DNA of 52,394 bases from CAYHYG01 sp964360835 (GCA_964360835.1 CAYHYG010000003.1:1-52394), one strand, 5' to 3'. Shown: positions 15,487 through 23,397, counted from the stretch's first letter. Notes: generated by a model not told the origin, from the letters alone. A program made the numbers and translations.

Positions 15487-17472
15487 TAATTTAGCTAATG
15501 ACGCCTCGTCTAGTATTTTCACGCCTAAATTCTGGGCTTTGATTAATTTCGAGCCAGGATCATCTCCAGCCACCAGATAATCCGTCTGACTACTGACGCT
15601 AGTAGCTACTTTGCCTCCGAGCTGACGAATCTGTGTAGCCATCTCTTCTCTGGGTTGACTTAAAGTGCCGGTGATAACAAACGTTTTGCCGTGCAATTTC
15701 TGATTGGTCACTGGTTTACTTTTCTCAACGATCAAAACCTTTTGCAAAGCTTGTAACGATTCCCGATGCGACGGTGTCTGAAACCAATTCCAGAGCGATT
15801 CCGCCACTACTGGCCCTATGTCAGGTACCGATTGAAATTGTTGCAAACTGCCCTGCTCCAATTTGGCCAGTGAGCCAAAATGATCCGCCAACTGCCTGGC
15901 GGTTTCTTCTCCTACGTGACGAATACCAAGCGCGTAAATCAAACGGGATAATGGCTGTTTCTTGGCCTGAGCAATGGCTTTGATGATATTCTCCGCTGAT
16001 TTACTGCCGAAGCGCGGCAACGATTCCAGATCGGTCTGTCTCAACGAAAAAAAATCAGCCGCTTTAGTCACCAAGCCCGCCTGCATTAATTGTTCGACAA
16101 TTTTATCTCCCAGCCCGTCGATATTCAGAGCTTTCTTGCTGACAAAGTGAATCAAACCTTGTATCTGCCGGGCAAAGCATTGTTTATTGGTACAGTAATA
16201 GGCCACTTCCTTAGCCGGACGGATCACCGACTGACGACAGATCGGGCATTTCTGGGGAAAGACAAAGGCGCGACTCTTGGCTGGACGCAATTTTGGCAAC
16301 ACCTGCACAATATCGGGGATAATATCACCAGCTTTCTGGATGATTACCGTATCACCGACACGAACATCCAGACGTTCAATCTCATCAGCGTTATGTAAGG
16401 TGGCTCGTGAGACTGTGGTGCCCGCAACTAAGACAGGCTCGAGGACAGCGATGGGTGTCAGGGCGCCGGTGCGTCCGACCTGGATAATAATATCTTTAAC
16501 AATAGTCGTGGTTTGCTCGGCCGGAAATTTATAAGCAGCCATCCAGCGTTCACTCTTACCGACGCTTCCCAAAGCACGCTCCTGGACTGTATCGTTCACC
16601 ACAATCACAGCGCCATCGGTGTTGTAATCCCAACTCTTACGTTTCTTTTCCCAACGGGTTAAAAACGTTTTAACTTCTGACAAATTTCCAGCCTTCTCAT
16701 TAAGTTTGGAGGTTTTAAAGCCCAGCCGAGCCAGTATCTCGTGAGTTTCTGCGTGAGTCTTTTGTCCGCAGTCAGTGATTAGTTCAAAAGCGAAACAATC
16801 TAGCCGACGTTCGGTGGTAACTGCAGGATCTAGCTGACGCACCGAGCCGGCCGCCAGATTACGTGGATTGGCAAATTCCGACTGACCATTTTTTTTCTGC
16901 TTCTGATTGATCAGAGCGAAACGCTTCTTACTGATAACCACTTCTCCACGTACTTCTATGACCTTTGGAATATTTTTCCAGCCGGCTATGTTTAATTGTA
17001 AGGGTATACTCTCAACCGTACGCAGATTATTAGTCACATCTTCCCCTACGACGCCATCACCACGGGTAGCGCCTCGCACCAGCATTCCATTTTCATAGGT
17101 CAGGACAACGGTCAAACCATCCAGCTTGAGTTCACAGTAATATCCCTTAATTTTTTGCTTTACTATTTTTTCAATCCGATTTTGCCATTCAGATAGTTCT
17201 GTGGGAGAAAAAAAATCCTGCAAAGAAAACACCGGTTTGCTGTGTTTAACTTTGGAAAATTGTTTCAAGACCTTACCGGCCACTCTTTGAGAAGGAGAAT
17301 CAGACATCAGAAACTGAGGAAACTCTGTTTCCAATCGCACCAATTCGTGCTTCAGACTATCTAAAGCTGCTTCGCTAATCTCTGTCTTATCCAAGACATG
17401 ATAGAGATAGCGATGTCTTTCAATTTCTCTCTTAAGTTTATCAATACGAATTTTAGCTTGCTTTCTATCCAT
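15478..17472 (-). CDS. ligA: NAD-dependent DNA ligase
   Basis: 664 residues, normal length for LigA. In order: domain Ia (Y-H-V-L-D), the adenylation motif C-E-L-K-L-D-G with nucleophile Lys116, R-G-D-G-x-x-G-E-D-V-T, an OB fold (V-Q-V-G-R-T-G-A-L-T-P-I-A), a four-Cys zinc site (C-P-I-C ... Y-C-T-N-K-Q-C), HhH repeats (L-P-R-F-G-S-K-S-A), and a C-terminal BRCT domain (G-K-T-F-V-I-T-G-T-L). It seals nicks in replication and repair using NAD. It appears complete. Confidence 0.97.
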   Translation of the reverse strand: MDRKQAKIRIDKLKREIERHRYLYHVLDKTEISEAALDSLKHELVRLETEFPQFLMSDSPSQRVAGKVLKQFSKVKHSKPVFSLQDFFSPTELSEWQNRIEKIVKQKIKGYYCELKLDGLTVVLTYENGMLVRGATRGDGVVGEDVTNNLRTVESIPLQLNIAGWKNIPKVIEVRGEVVISKKRFALINQKQKKNGQSEFANPRNLAAGSVRQLDPAVTTERRLDCFAFELITDCGQKTHAETHEILARLGFKTSKLNEKAGNLSEVKTFLTRWEKKRKSWDYNTDGAVIVVNDTVQERALGSVGKSERWMAAYKFPAEQTTTIVKDIIIQVGRTGALTPIAVLEPVLVAGTTVSRATLHNADEIERLDVRVGDTVIIQKAGDIIPDIVQVLPKLRPAKSRAFVFPQKCPICRQSVIRPAKEVAYYCTNKQCFARQIQGLIHFVSKKALNIDGLGDKIVEQLMQAGLVTKAADFFSLRQTDLESLPRFGSKSAENIIKAIAQAKKQPLSRLIYALGIRHVGEETARQLADHFGSLAKLEQGSLQQFQSVPDIGPVVAESLWNWFQTPSHRESLQALQKVLIVEKSKPVTNQKLHGKTFVITGTLSQPREEMATQIRQLGGKVATSVSSQTDYLVAGDDPGSKLIKAQNLGVKILDEASLAKLLG

Positions 17473-17493
17473 AGGGAATAATAGAGTATAAAT

Positions 17494-19068
17494 CTAGAGG
17501 TCAAGATCAATGCAAGTTTGGTTCGTCGGTGGCCTACAACTTATATCAGGACTGGGACACGGACTTACCCAACTACCGTTTACTAATTGCTTATTACAGG
17601 TACACACTCGTCTTTGAAACCCATTAGTGCATGGGGTCCAATTAGTGCAGGCCCATTGGTAAATACTACATTGAGGAGGGGTTACCCCTATGACTATACC
17701 GGAACAAGTAAGATTACATGCACCTTCTACAGAATTACTATTAGCCGCACCATCATCACAGACCTCTGTAAATCCTTGAGCGCCATTGGGTCTATTCACA
17801 TATCCATCACCGCATGTAGTCAACCGACATTCGTTGGTGCAGGTATCAAGGTTAGATATATCTCCATCATCACACTGCTCAATGAAGCCAACGCCATTAG
17901 GTGATTGCAGTTGACCATCACCACAAACGGTATATCCAGTACAACGGGCATTACAACGACCGCTATTTGTCTGGGTAATATCAGAGCCATAGGCCTCACT
18001 ACCAACAGTGTCAAAACAAACTGGCTGAACGGTATCTGTGATGGCTCTTTGTTGGCAATTGGCCGTTCCACAATGCTGACTGCATCCCACTCCTGTGTCA
18101 GCGCACACCCCACACAGCGCTCCATAGGGCTCCAGCTGTGGTGAGGTTACATTCTTGATAATGCTGGCTTCGGAGAATATCACGTACTGAAAAATATCAG
18201 ACAAGGCGGGATTAAATGGCGTGGTCACGGTTATCTCTTGGCTGGCGTTTCGGAAGCGTCCACGCGTCTGTATGGAAACCAGCGAGGGTAATCCGGCGCT
18301 ATTGTCTGTGGTGACAGAAAGTCGTTTCAGACCGTCGTCGATCGGGCGGATTGAAACATGGTAGAACTTGCTAGGAGTCAGGGATAATCTGCTGATTGTT
18401 GTATTACACTGGTTTGGAGTAACTCCACTACCGGTACAATCGCAAATAAAATAGTACTTCTGAGGCCGGCCAAACTGCAGACCGCTGGCATTCTGGAAAG
18501 TCACCAGGGAAACCTCCAATCTCTGACTGCCGCCGCAGGCCTTGACCTCCCAGTCAATCTTCAACTGATTGGCTTGTGTATCAATAACTGGATGAATAAC
18601 CGTCGGCGTTTCCTGGGTTGGATCAAAGACATTTAACTGCGCCGAAGAAAAAATTGGTAAATCATAGACAACGTATTCAGGTGAGGTTGTAGAAATTTTG
18701 ATGATATCATAGAGACGGTCTTTATCAGCATATGGACTTGGTGATATATAGGTTCTGTCCAACTGACGATTTAAGGTATTACTACGATTAAAAAACAAAT
18801 AATAAGGATACGGTGTCACCAGCTCGTCCAATCCTTTAGACTCTTTTAAAAACCAGAGCATCTCCTCGGCCGCGCTTTCAGCCGCGTAATGAGCTACTAC
18901 AGAGCTATCGAGATACCGCGCCGAGTTGATCTCTGTGATCAATAGACGACTGAGGGCAATGGTGGCAAACATGGTGATAGTTAATATCACCAGAGACATG
19001 AGCAAAACTGCTCCCCGGCTTGGATCCTGTAAAGACTTTCTTTTGCTACTGAATATTTCTGGGCGCAT
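17494..19068 (-). CDS. PilX-like minor pilus protein with Cys-rich repeats
   Basis: 524 residues. The N-terminus (R-G-A-V-L-L-M-S-L-V-I-L-T-I-T-M-F-A-T-I-A-L) is the PilX-type hydrophobic helix, followed by a conserved A-A-E-S-A-A-E-E segment. A long middle region of beta character follows. Then come Cys-rich units of the form C-G-D-G-x-x-x-x-P-N-G-x-G-F-x-E-x-C-D-D-G, which match the myxococcal-type disulfide repeat seen in several secreted bacterial proteins. A last Cys/Trp-rich domain ends the protein. It is the last gene of the pilD-fimT-pilV-pilW-pilX-like order and overlaps the PilW-like gene by 23 bp. A minor pilin or pilus-tip component with disulfide-bonded repeats is likely. Confidence 0.75.
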   Translation of the reverse strand: MRPEIFSSKRKSLQDPSRGAVLLMSLVILTITMFATIALSRLLITEINSARYLDSSVVAHYAAESAAEEMLWFLKESKGLDELVTPYPYYLFFNRSNTLNRQLDRTYISPSPYADKDRLYDIIKISTTSPEYVVYDLPIFSSAQLNVFDPTQETPTVIHPVIDTQANQLKIDWEVKACGGSQRLEVSLVTFQNASGLQFGRPQKYYFICDCTGSGVTPNQCNTTISRLSLTPSKFYHVSIRPIDDGLKRLSVTTDNSAGLPSLVSIQTRGRFRNASQEITVTTPFNPALSDIFQYVIFSEASIIKNVTSPQLEPYGALCGVCADTGVGCSQHCGTANCQQRAITDTVQPVCFDTVGSEAYGSDITQTNSGRCNARCTGYTVCGDGQLQSPNGVGFIEQCDDGDISNLDTCTNECRLTTCGDGYVNRPNGAQGFTEVCDDGAANSNSVEGACNLTCSGIVIGVTPPQCSIYQWACTNWTPCTNGFQRRVCTCNKQLVNGSWVSPCPSPDISCRPPTNQTCIDLDL

Positions 19069-19858
19069 AATAACGTGTAGAAATCATAGTTTGAAAAAGG
19101 AGCGTCCGCTGACGCGCTACGTTAGCATTATTGGTGGCCGTCATCTGGATGGAAGTAAATGGCTGTTCTGTGGGATCGTCATTAGGATAAAATACCAAGG
19201 AGTCAATCCGAATACTGGGATCATTGAGGACTGACCAGCTAGCGCCCGAACATGAGGTACTATGACTAAGCTCGGCATTGAGATTAACGGCATTATGACG
19301 GATAAAAGTTGTCTGACCGCTCAAATCTTTGAGACAGATAAAATTGACATCCGGACAATTGCAGGTCGTCGGATCGGTATCAATAGTATGAGAGCGAATC
19401 TCGCGAGCAATCTGCTCAAATACCAACTGACTCTCGTTCAAAACAGCGACATTGGCTCTAGCATTATTCTGAGCTGTAGTCGTACCGATAAAAATCGAGC
19501 TAATTGCAATGAAAGCCAATGAAAAAATAGCAATCGTGACCAACATTTCTACTAGAGTATACCCAGCACCATTTTCAAGTAAGCTGTATTTAGCTCTTTT
19601 TTTAAACTCTCTTGAAGCATTGCCATGAGCTTTTAGCCTTTGTTCACGCTCTCGTGCATCAGCTTCCGAATTATATGCTTCATAAGCCACTACTTTCCAC
19701 GGCCTATACGGCCTAGTTGAAGTAACAAGCCCTTCATTATGCTCGTTTAACCTTCTATCTAAATTTTTGGTTGAGCCCATATATGTTTTACCTGTTTTTA
19801 CACTTTGTATTAAGTAGACGAAGTACATAAAAAATGGTGCTGGGCATATCCTTTTCAT
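19046..19858 (-). CDS. GIY-YIG domain fused in frame to a PilW-like prepilin
   Basis: The frame starts at ATG 19858 (1 bp after the pilV-like stop). An inner ATG (19828) directly follows the cassette inverted repeat. Residues 15-33 counted from an in-frame ATG at 19867 hold the two halves of the GIY-YIG motif (Y-F-V-Y-L and T-Y-M-G-S-T). The usual Arg (L-D-R-R-L) and Glu (A-R-E-R-E-Q-R-L-K) follow. At 99-108 N-G-A-G-Y-T-L-V-E-M is a full prepilin peptidase site with Gly at -1 and Glu at +5. The rest is a PilW-like pilin (hydrophobic helix, then F-E-Q-I-A-R-E-I-R). PilD should cut after the Gly, leaving a normal pilin and a free cytoplasmic nuclease of about 100 residues. That outcome is inference; the fusion and the motifs are seen directly. 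Confidence 0.88.
   Translation of the reverse strand: MKRICPAPFFMYFVYLIQSVKTGKTYMGSTKNLDRRLNEHNEGLVTSTRPYRPWKVVAYEAYNSEADAREREQRLKAHGNASREFKKRAKYSLLENGAGYTLVEMLVTIAIFSLAFIAISSIFIGTTTAQNNARANVAVLNESQLVFEQIAREIRSHTIDTDPTTCNCPDVNFICLKDLSGQTTFIRHNAVNLNAELSHSTSCSGASWSVLNDPSIRIDSLVFYPNDDPTEQPFTSIQMTATNNANVARQRTLLFQTMISTRYYAPRNIQ
19562..19844 (-). mobile_element. GIY-YIG cassette 1 in the pilW-like leader region
   Basis: 283 bp bounded by a perfect 14-bp inverted repeat: CCCAGCACCATTTT (19562-19575) and AAAATGGTGCTGGG (19831-19844). On the coding strand the left repeat is followed at once by an ATG of the GIY-YIG domain, and the right one encodes N-G-A-G of the new leader. Flanks are TATA/CATA, close to but not an exact target duplication. 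Both halves of the nuclease motif are intact, so this is the most complete copy. Confidence 0.65.
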
Positions 19859-19859
19859 A

Positions 19860-20585
19860 TTATTCACGCCAGTTATATAATTTCTCTTTGACCGTCACCA
19901 TCTGACTACTGCCATACTTAACAATACCCGTGACCAATACGCCTATCTTGACATCACCAGTTGCACAGGAGAGACCGTACTCTCTGGTGCTCTCTACGTC
20001 ATTCGTGTCATTCCAGCAAATATCCTGAAGCACCACCAGCCGATGGAGCGATTCGTTATAACCATAGCCTACGGGAATACCGAAAGACAGAGCACAAAGG
20101 TCGCCAGCCATTTTTAAACAAGAACACATATAGTCCAATCTCTGACAACCAGATGAAAACGGATCAGGTACATCAACTTTGGTAAAACTATAGGTATCAG
20201 GGGTTCCCTGGCCTACTATGAAGGCCGGCGCCACAGACGCACCACTAACACCGGCAAATCGATCCCACGTGTAGGGTGTCGTTCCGGCTAGTATATTCAG
20301 ATCACTGCGCAGCCAATTGGTGTCACGAGTATTGCGTACGGCTTCGACCGCTGAGCGGGCTAGGTTAGCGGCAAAAACCCGACTGATATTATCTCGCGAA
20401 GCCCGATAATTTGATGTAGCCAGCACCAGAGCTCCGACCAAACCAGTGACAATGACGGCCAAAGCAATGATTACCTCTATCAAGGTGAACCCAGCATCAT
20501 TTTTTTGCCGCTTATTTTCCTCGTGTAACGAAATGCCTAAATTTCCTTTCATCTTTTGATTTTCAAAAAATTGTATCATCTGCAT
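19860..20585 (-). CDS. PilV-like prepilin with extended leader
   Basis: 241 residues from ATG 20585. The prepilin site N-D-A-G-F-T-L-I-E-V follows a leader of about 33 residues that has no known domain. The hydrophobic helix I-I-A-L-A-V-I-V-T-G-L-V-G-A-L-V-L-A and N-Y-R-A-S-R-D ... A-R-S-A-V-E-A-V-R-N-T-R-D are PilV-like. The ancestral start is probably ATG 20605, directly after the fimT-like stop; it now reads only nine codons before TGA because of the inserted cassette. Translation then has to restart at ATG 20585 or at ATG 20552. Confidence 0.85.
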   Translation of the reverse strand: MQMIQFFENQKMKGNLGISLHEENKRQKNDAGFTLIEVIIALAVIVTGLVGALVLATSNYRASRDNISRVFAANLARSAVEAVRNTRDTNWLRSDLNILAGTTPYTWDRFAGVSGASVAPAFIVGQGTPDTYSFTKVDVPDPFSSGCQRLDYMCSCLKMAGDLCALSFGIPVGYGYNESLHRLVVLQDICWNDTNDVESTREYGLSCATGDVKIGVLVTGIVKYGSSQMVTVKEKLYNWRE

Positions 20586-20600
20586 AAAAATAATGCTGGG
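20490..20600 (-). mobile_element. Short cassette 3 in the pilV-like leader, without nuclease
   Basis: 111 bp between CCCAGCATCATTTTT (20490-20504) and AAAAATAATGCTGGG (20586-20600), inverted with one mismatch. The outer bases TGAA/TTCA extend the symmetry. The layout is the same as in the GIY-YIG cassettes: on the coding strand the repeat is followed by ATG, and the far repeat encodes N-D-A-G before F-T-L-I-E. The nuclease is missing, so it looks like an internally deleted, MITE-like derivative. Confidence 0.55.
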
Positions 20601-20606
20601 TTCATC

Positions 20607-21194
20607 TCAGCAACCACTTAAACTTTGCTCTATACGCAGAGAAGAATCTTGCGCTGTAGGAGCGAACTTGATTGAAGCAATACAACTATTACCAGTTACC
20701 CGTATCTGAAATATTATATTGCTACTATTCTGAGTCCAGAACTGTAAACAAAGAGGAGCTCCACAATTATTCTGCAGTTTAGGGAAGCTGTCTCCGTCAA
20801 AAATAATAGTCCCCTTGGCAATAGTACCCACACTACCGTTAAGAAAACGAAAATTAACATTGTTGGAAAGAGTATACGTCGCGACTCCTTCATCACTGTC
20901 ATAGATACCGTCATCACTTTTATCCGCGAACAAAATATACTGACGTGGCGTCACGGTGTTATCGAGGTACAAACCCCAACCCCCGGCTGGATAGACACTA
21001 TCAGCAGGGTTGACAATGCCATTGAAAGCTCTGTTCCTAGCCTGACGCAGGACAGCTACGACGCGATCAGCATCGGCTTTGATAATATCTTTGGTACCCA
21101 CTCCGCGCATTGTGACCACAGCAATCCCCATCAAAATACCGAAAATAGCGATGACGACTAAAAGTTCTATCATAGTATAACCATTTACTTTCAT
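20607..21194 (-). CDS. FimT/GspH-like prepilin
   Basis: Start ATG 21194 gives M-K-V-N-G-Y-T-M-I-E-L-L-V-V-I-A-I-F-G-I-L, a short leader with a PilD site; the ATG overlaps the pilD stop as ATGA. About 195 residues. The region after the helix (R-V-V-A-V-L-R-Q-A-R-N-R-A) and the later F-D-G-D-S-F fit the GspH/FimT minor pilin group, which opens minor-pilin operons and helps prime pilus assembly. It is the unmodified counterpart to the cassette-bearing neighbours. Confidence 0.85.
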   Translation of the reverse strand: MKVNGYTMIELLVVIAIFGILMGIAVVTMRGVGTKDIIKADADRVVAVLRQARNRAFNGIVNPADSVYPAGGWGLYLDNTVTPRQYILFADKSDDGIYDSDEGVATYTLSNNVNFRFLNGSVGTIAKGTIIFDGDSFPKLQNNCGAPLCLQFWTQNSSNIIFQIRVTGNSCIASIKFAPTAQDSSLRIEQSLSGC

Positions 21195-21958
21195 GGCAGT
21201 AAAACTAAATTCTGATACCAGTCCCATATCTGGCCGCCGTAGAGCATGGCTATGAATGTAGACAAACTAAGAAAGGTACCAAATGGCACTTGGCTGGTCA
21301 TTTTCTTGCGACCGAGAATGATCAAAAAAATTCCAATAATACTGCCGGATAAATAAGCGATCATCAGCGCCACCGTAATCTGCGGCCACCCCAGAAGTAG
21401 TCCCATCGCCAACCCCAGCTTGACATCACCGAAGCCAATCCAGCGACCATGTGAAACCAGATACTGCAACCCAAAGAATCCAGCGCCAACCAGAGAGCCT
21501 ATCAAAAGATCCAGCCAGGATCGGCCTAACAATAAATTGCTCATGGCGCTGATCACGGCTAGTGGCCAGACAATTACATCCGGAATAATGTAATGTTTGA
21601 GGTCATAGACAAAGATGATAGCTAGTAGTGAAGTAACTATTATACCGCTAATAAAACCAATGATTGATAAAGGGTCTGTCAACGAATACATGGTACCAAG
21701 CATGACAAAAGCCAGGCCCATAGCTACCTCCACCAGTGGATATTGCACCGAGATAGACTTGTGGCAGTAGCGGCACTTTCCGACCAATATGATCCAGCTG
21801 ATGAGCGGTACCAAATCAATCCAGCTCAAGGAATGTCTACAGTCTGGGCAACGGGAACGCCCTTTGATAAACGACTCGTCCAAGCGCAGACGGTAAATCA
21901 CGGCATTGAGAAAACTGCCGATAATGAGGCCAAAGACAAAAAGAAAAAATAGTATCAT
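21191..21958 (-). CDS. pilD: Prepilin peptidase / N-methyltransferase
   Basis: 255 residues and several TM segments. The zinc-binding region C-P-D-C ... C-R-Y-C is in the first cytoplasmic loop. The two catalytic Asp are in Y-D-L-K-H-Y-I-I-P-D and G-F-G-D-V-K-L. PilD cleaves prepilins after Gly(-1) on the cytoplasmic side and methylates the new N-terminus. It heads the minor-pilin operon and should also cut the GIY-YIG-pilin fusions on both sides of it. Confidence 0.95.
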   Translation of the reverse strand: MILFFLFVFGLIIGSFLNAVIYRLRLDESFIKGRSRCPDCRHSLSWIDLVPLISWIILVGKCRYCHKSISVQYPLVEVAMGLAFVMLGTMYSLTDPLSIIGFISGIIVTSLLAIIFVYDLKHYIIPDVIVWPLAVISAMSNLLLGRSWLDLLIGSLVGAGFFGLQYLVSHGRWIGFGDVKLGLAMGLLLGWPQITVALMIAYLSGSIIGIFLIILGRKKMTSQVPFGTFLSLSTFIAMLYGGQIWDWYQNLVLLP

Positions 21959-21966
21959 TCGGGTGA

Positions 21967-21975
21967 ATTATACCA
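21967..21975 (-). promoter_or_regulatory. Extended -10 promoter of the pilD-minor pilin operon
   Basis: Minus strand TGG-TATAAT (21975-21967) ends 8 nt before ATG 21958, so the mRNA starts at or next to the start codon. Confidence 0.6.
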
Positions 21976-22002
21976 TAATTTCAGAGCAAAAACAGTCCAG
22001 TC

Positions 22003-22731
22003 TTATGGAGTTGTACTAGTTACACATCCCGTTTCAGTACATGTAATGGTTTTCCCGCCCGAGAGACAGGTTGTTGGTAACGGGAAAGTGGTTGATGATG
22101 GCTCACAAGCAGAAAAAGTAAAGGTCGCAGAATCTGAATTTGAGTTAGCCAAGAATTTATAAATCCAGGGGTTTCTAGTGTCTTTGGCTAAATCGGGCCA
22201 TGTTCCAACTGCTGGGCTATCATTCAAACAGATAGCCGATGTCGCGTCTGGTTTTCCTAGCGGACCAGAAGCAGCTCCATTACAAGCATCCATACCCGCC
22301 GGCGCCGCGCAATTCAGTTGCACATTGCTCTGCAAACAGACTGAAGCCCCTTTCAGTAGATTATTCATGGTTGACTCCATCTGGGTCAACTTGGCTTTTG
22401 TACGGGTTGAAGATAAATTTACAACCGCCACAGCAGATAGTATGCCTATAATGGCAATGACTACCAAAAGTTCAATTAAAGTAAACCCAGCACCATTTTT
22501 CAAACTTCCCCGAGCTCTTCTCTTTAATTCTTTAATGGCATTTCCATGTGCTTTTAATTTTTGTTCATGCTCTCTTGCATCTGCTTCTGAGCTATAGGCC
22601 TCATAGACAGCGAGCCTCCATGGCCTGTATGGTTTTGTTGAGCTAACTAAACCGTCATTATGCTCCTGGAGCCTTCTCTCTAAATTATTTGTGGAACCCA
22701 TATAAATTCTATTTATTTTTAAACTTTTCAA
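22003..22731 (-). CDS. Truncated GIY-YIG domain fused to a major-type prepilin
   Basis: The frame opens with TTG 22731. The first half of the GIY-YIG motif (M-Y-F-V-Y-I) is cut off by a nested insertion and lies upstream. The second half R-I-Y-M-G-S-T-N-N-L-E-R-R-L and E-A-D-A-R-E-H-E-Q-K-L-K remain. Then K-N-G-A-G-F-T-L-I-E-L-L-V-V-I-A-I-I-G-I-L-S-A is a perfect PilD site and pilin helix, followed by a pilin body of about 130 residues with several Cys. The pilin part is close to the two simple prepilins at 23499-24477. The nuclease part is probably inactive, yet the frame into the pilin is kept. Internal starts could also serve. Confidence 0.82.
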   Translation of the reverse strand: MKSLKINRIYMGSTNNLERRLQEHNDGLVSSTKPYRPWRLAVYEAYSSEADAREHEQKLKAHGNAIKELKRRARGSLKNGAGFTLIELLVVIAIIGILSAVAVVNLSSTRTKAKLTQMESTMNNLLKGASVCLQSNVQLNCAAPAGMDACNGAASGPLGKPDATSAICLNDSPAVGTWPDLAKDTRNPWIYKFLANSNSDSATFTFSACEPSSTTFPLPTTCLSGGKTITCTETGCVTSTTP

Positions 22732-22858
22732 GGAGCTTGTCTAGATCTTTAGAGTAGTTCTAAGATTAAGACATGCCCCAGAAGATTCTAAAAGGTAGTC
22801 GGTTAAGTAACCGGACGGTAGGCAATATATAGACAAAATACATAAAAATGGTGCTGGG
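22486..22858 (-). mobile_element. GIY-YIG cassette 2 with 15-bp inverted repeats and TAAA duplication
   Basis: Ends are CCCAGCACCATTTTT (22486-22500) and AAAAATGGTGCTGGG (22844-22858), perfect inverted repeats. Both sides are flanked by TAAA in direct orientation (22482-22485 and 22859-22862), which looks like a 4-bp target duplication. Removing the cassette and one TAAA joins ATGAAGAAGGGA to TTTACTTTAATT, i.e. M-K-K-G-F-T-L-I, a canonical prepilin start. Length 373 bp, including a nested insertion of about 91 bp. Confidence 0.72.
22732..22822. repeat. Nested insertion (about 91 bp) inside cassette 2
   Basis: Compared with cassette 1, the nuclease frame is broken between Y-F-V-Y-I and the segment before Y-M-G by about 91 bp. 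CAA (TTG on the coding strand) is present on both sides (22729-22731 and 22823-22825). The insert contains a small palindrome CGGTTA-AG-TAACCG. It brings stops in the nuclease frame. Confidence 0.5.
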
Positions 22859-22894
22859 TAAATCCCTTCTTCATATTTTATTTTACTATTTATA

Positions 22895-23320
22895 TTAAGT
22901 GCACTGCAATTTGTACATAGGTCGTATCTGACATTTCTTACCTTCCAACCCTTGACCAGACCAACGGTGAGACAAACGGAAAGAAATAGTATAACTCGAA
23001 CCGTCACTGGTATAGGTTCCACCAGAATCTAACCTAGCATAATAATACACCTTTCCGGACGGGTTGCCAAAGCCGCTATCGCTGATCACCATGACTCCTG
23101 CCAATTTTTTGTCCGTCGCTACTGGATAGCTACGATGTTGTCCATAGTAAGCTTCCAAACCATAGCTATAGGCTTTCAATCCAGACAATAGGCGTACGTC
23201 GTTGGCTTTGCCACCGTAATACAAGGACAATCCAAAGACAAACCCCAAAATGATGACCGAAATCGCTAGTGAAACAATATAGAATCGGTATTTGTAGAAA
23301 AATTCCCAAGATAGTAACAT
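22895..23320 (-). CDS. Pilin-like membrane protein without a classical leader
   Basis: About 141 residues from ATG 23320 (M-L-L-S-W-E-F-F); an in-frame start 14 codons earlier is possible. A TM helix (I-V-S-L-A-I-S-V-I-I-L-G-F-V-F-G-L) is followed by L-L-S-G-L-K-A-Y-S-Y-G-L-E-A-Y-Y-G-Q-H-R-S-Y-P-V, which resembles the pilin region after the N-terminal helix. Two Cys sit near the C-terminus. The G-F-T-L-I-E signature is absent. It lies among prepilin genes and may be a minor subunit or accessory protein. Confidence 0.65.
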   Translation of the reverse strand: MLLSWEFFYKYRFYIVSLAISVIILGFVFGLSLYYGGKANDVRLLSGLKAYSYGLEAYYGQHRSYPVATDKKLAGVMVISDSGFGNPSGKVYYYARLDSGGTYTSDGSSYTISFRLSHRWSGQGLEGKKCQIRPMYKLQCT

Positions 23321-23397
23321 ATGAAACTCTAAATTCCTGCCTCGACTTGTCGTCTTCGGCAAGGCGGGCTAAATACTAAGCTCAATTTAATAACGTC

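Noticed and set aside
22741..23022. Minus-strand open frame of 93 codons across the end of cassette 2
   Set aside because: It overlaps the pilin-like gene at 22895-23320 in another frame and reads through the cassette repeat and the nested insertion. It has no recognisable protein features.
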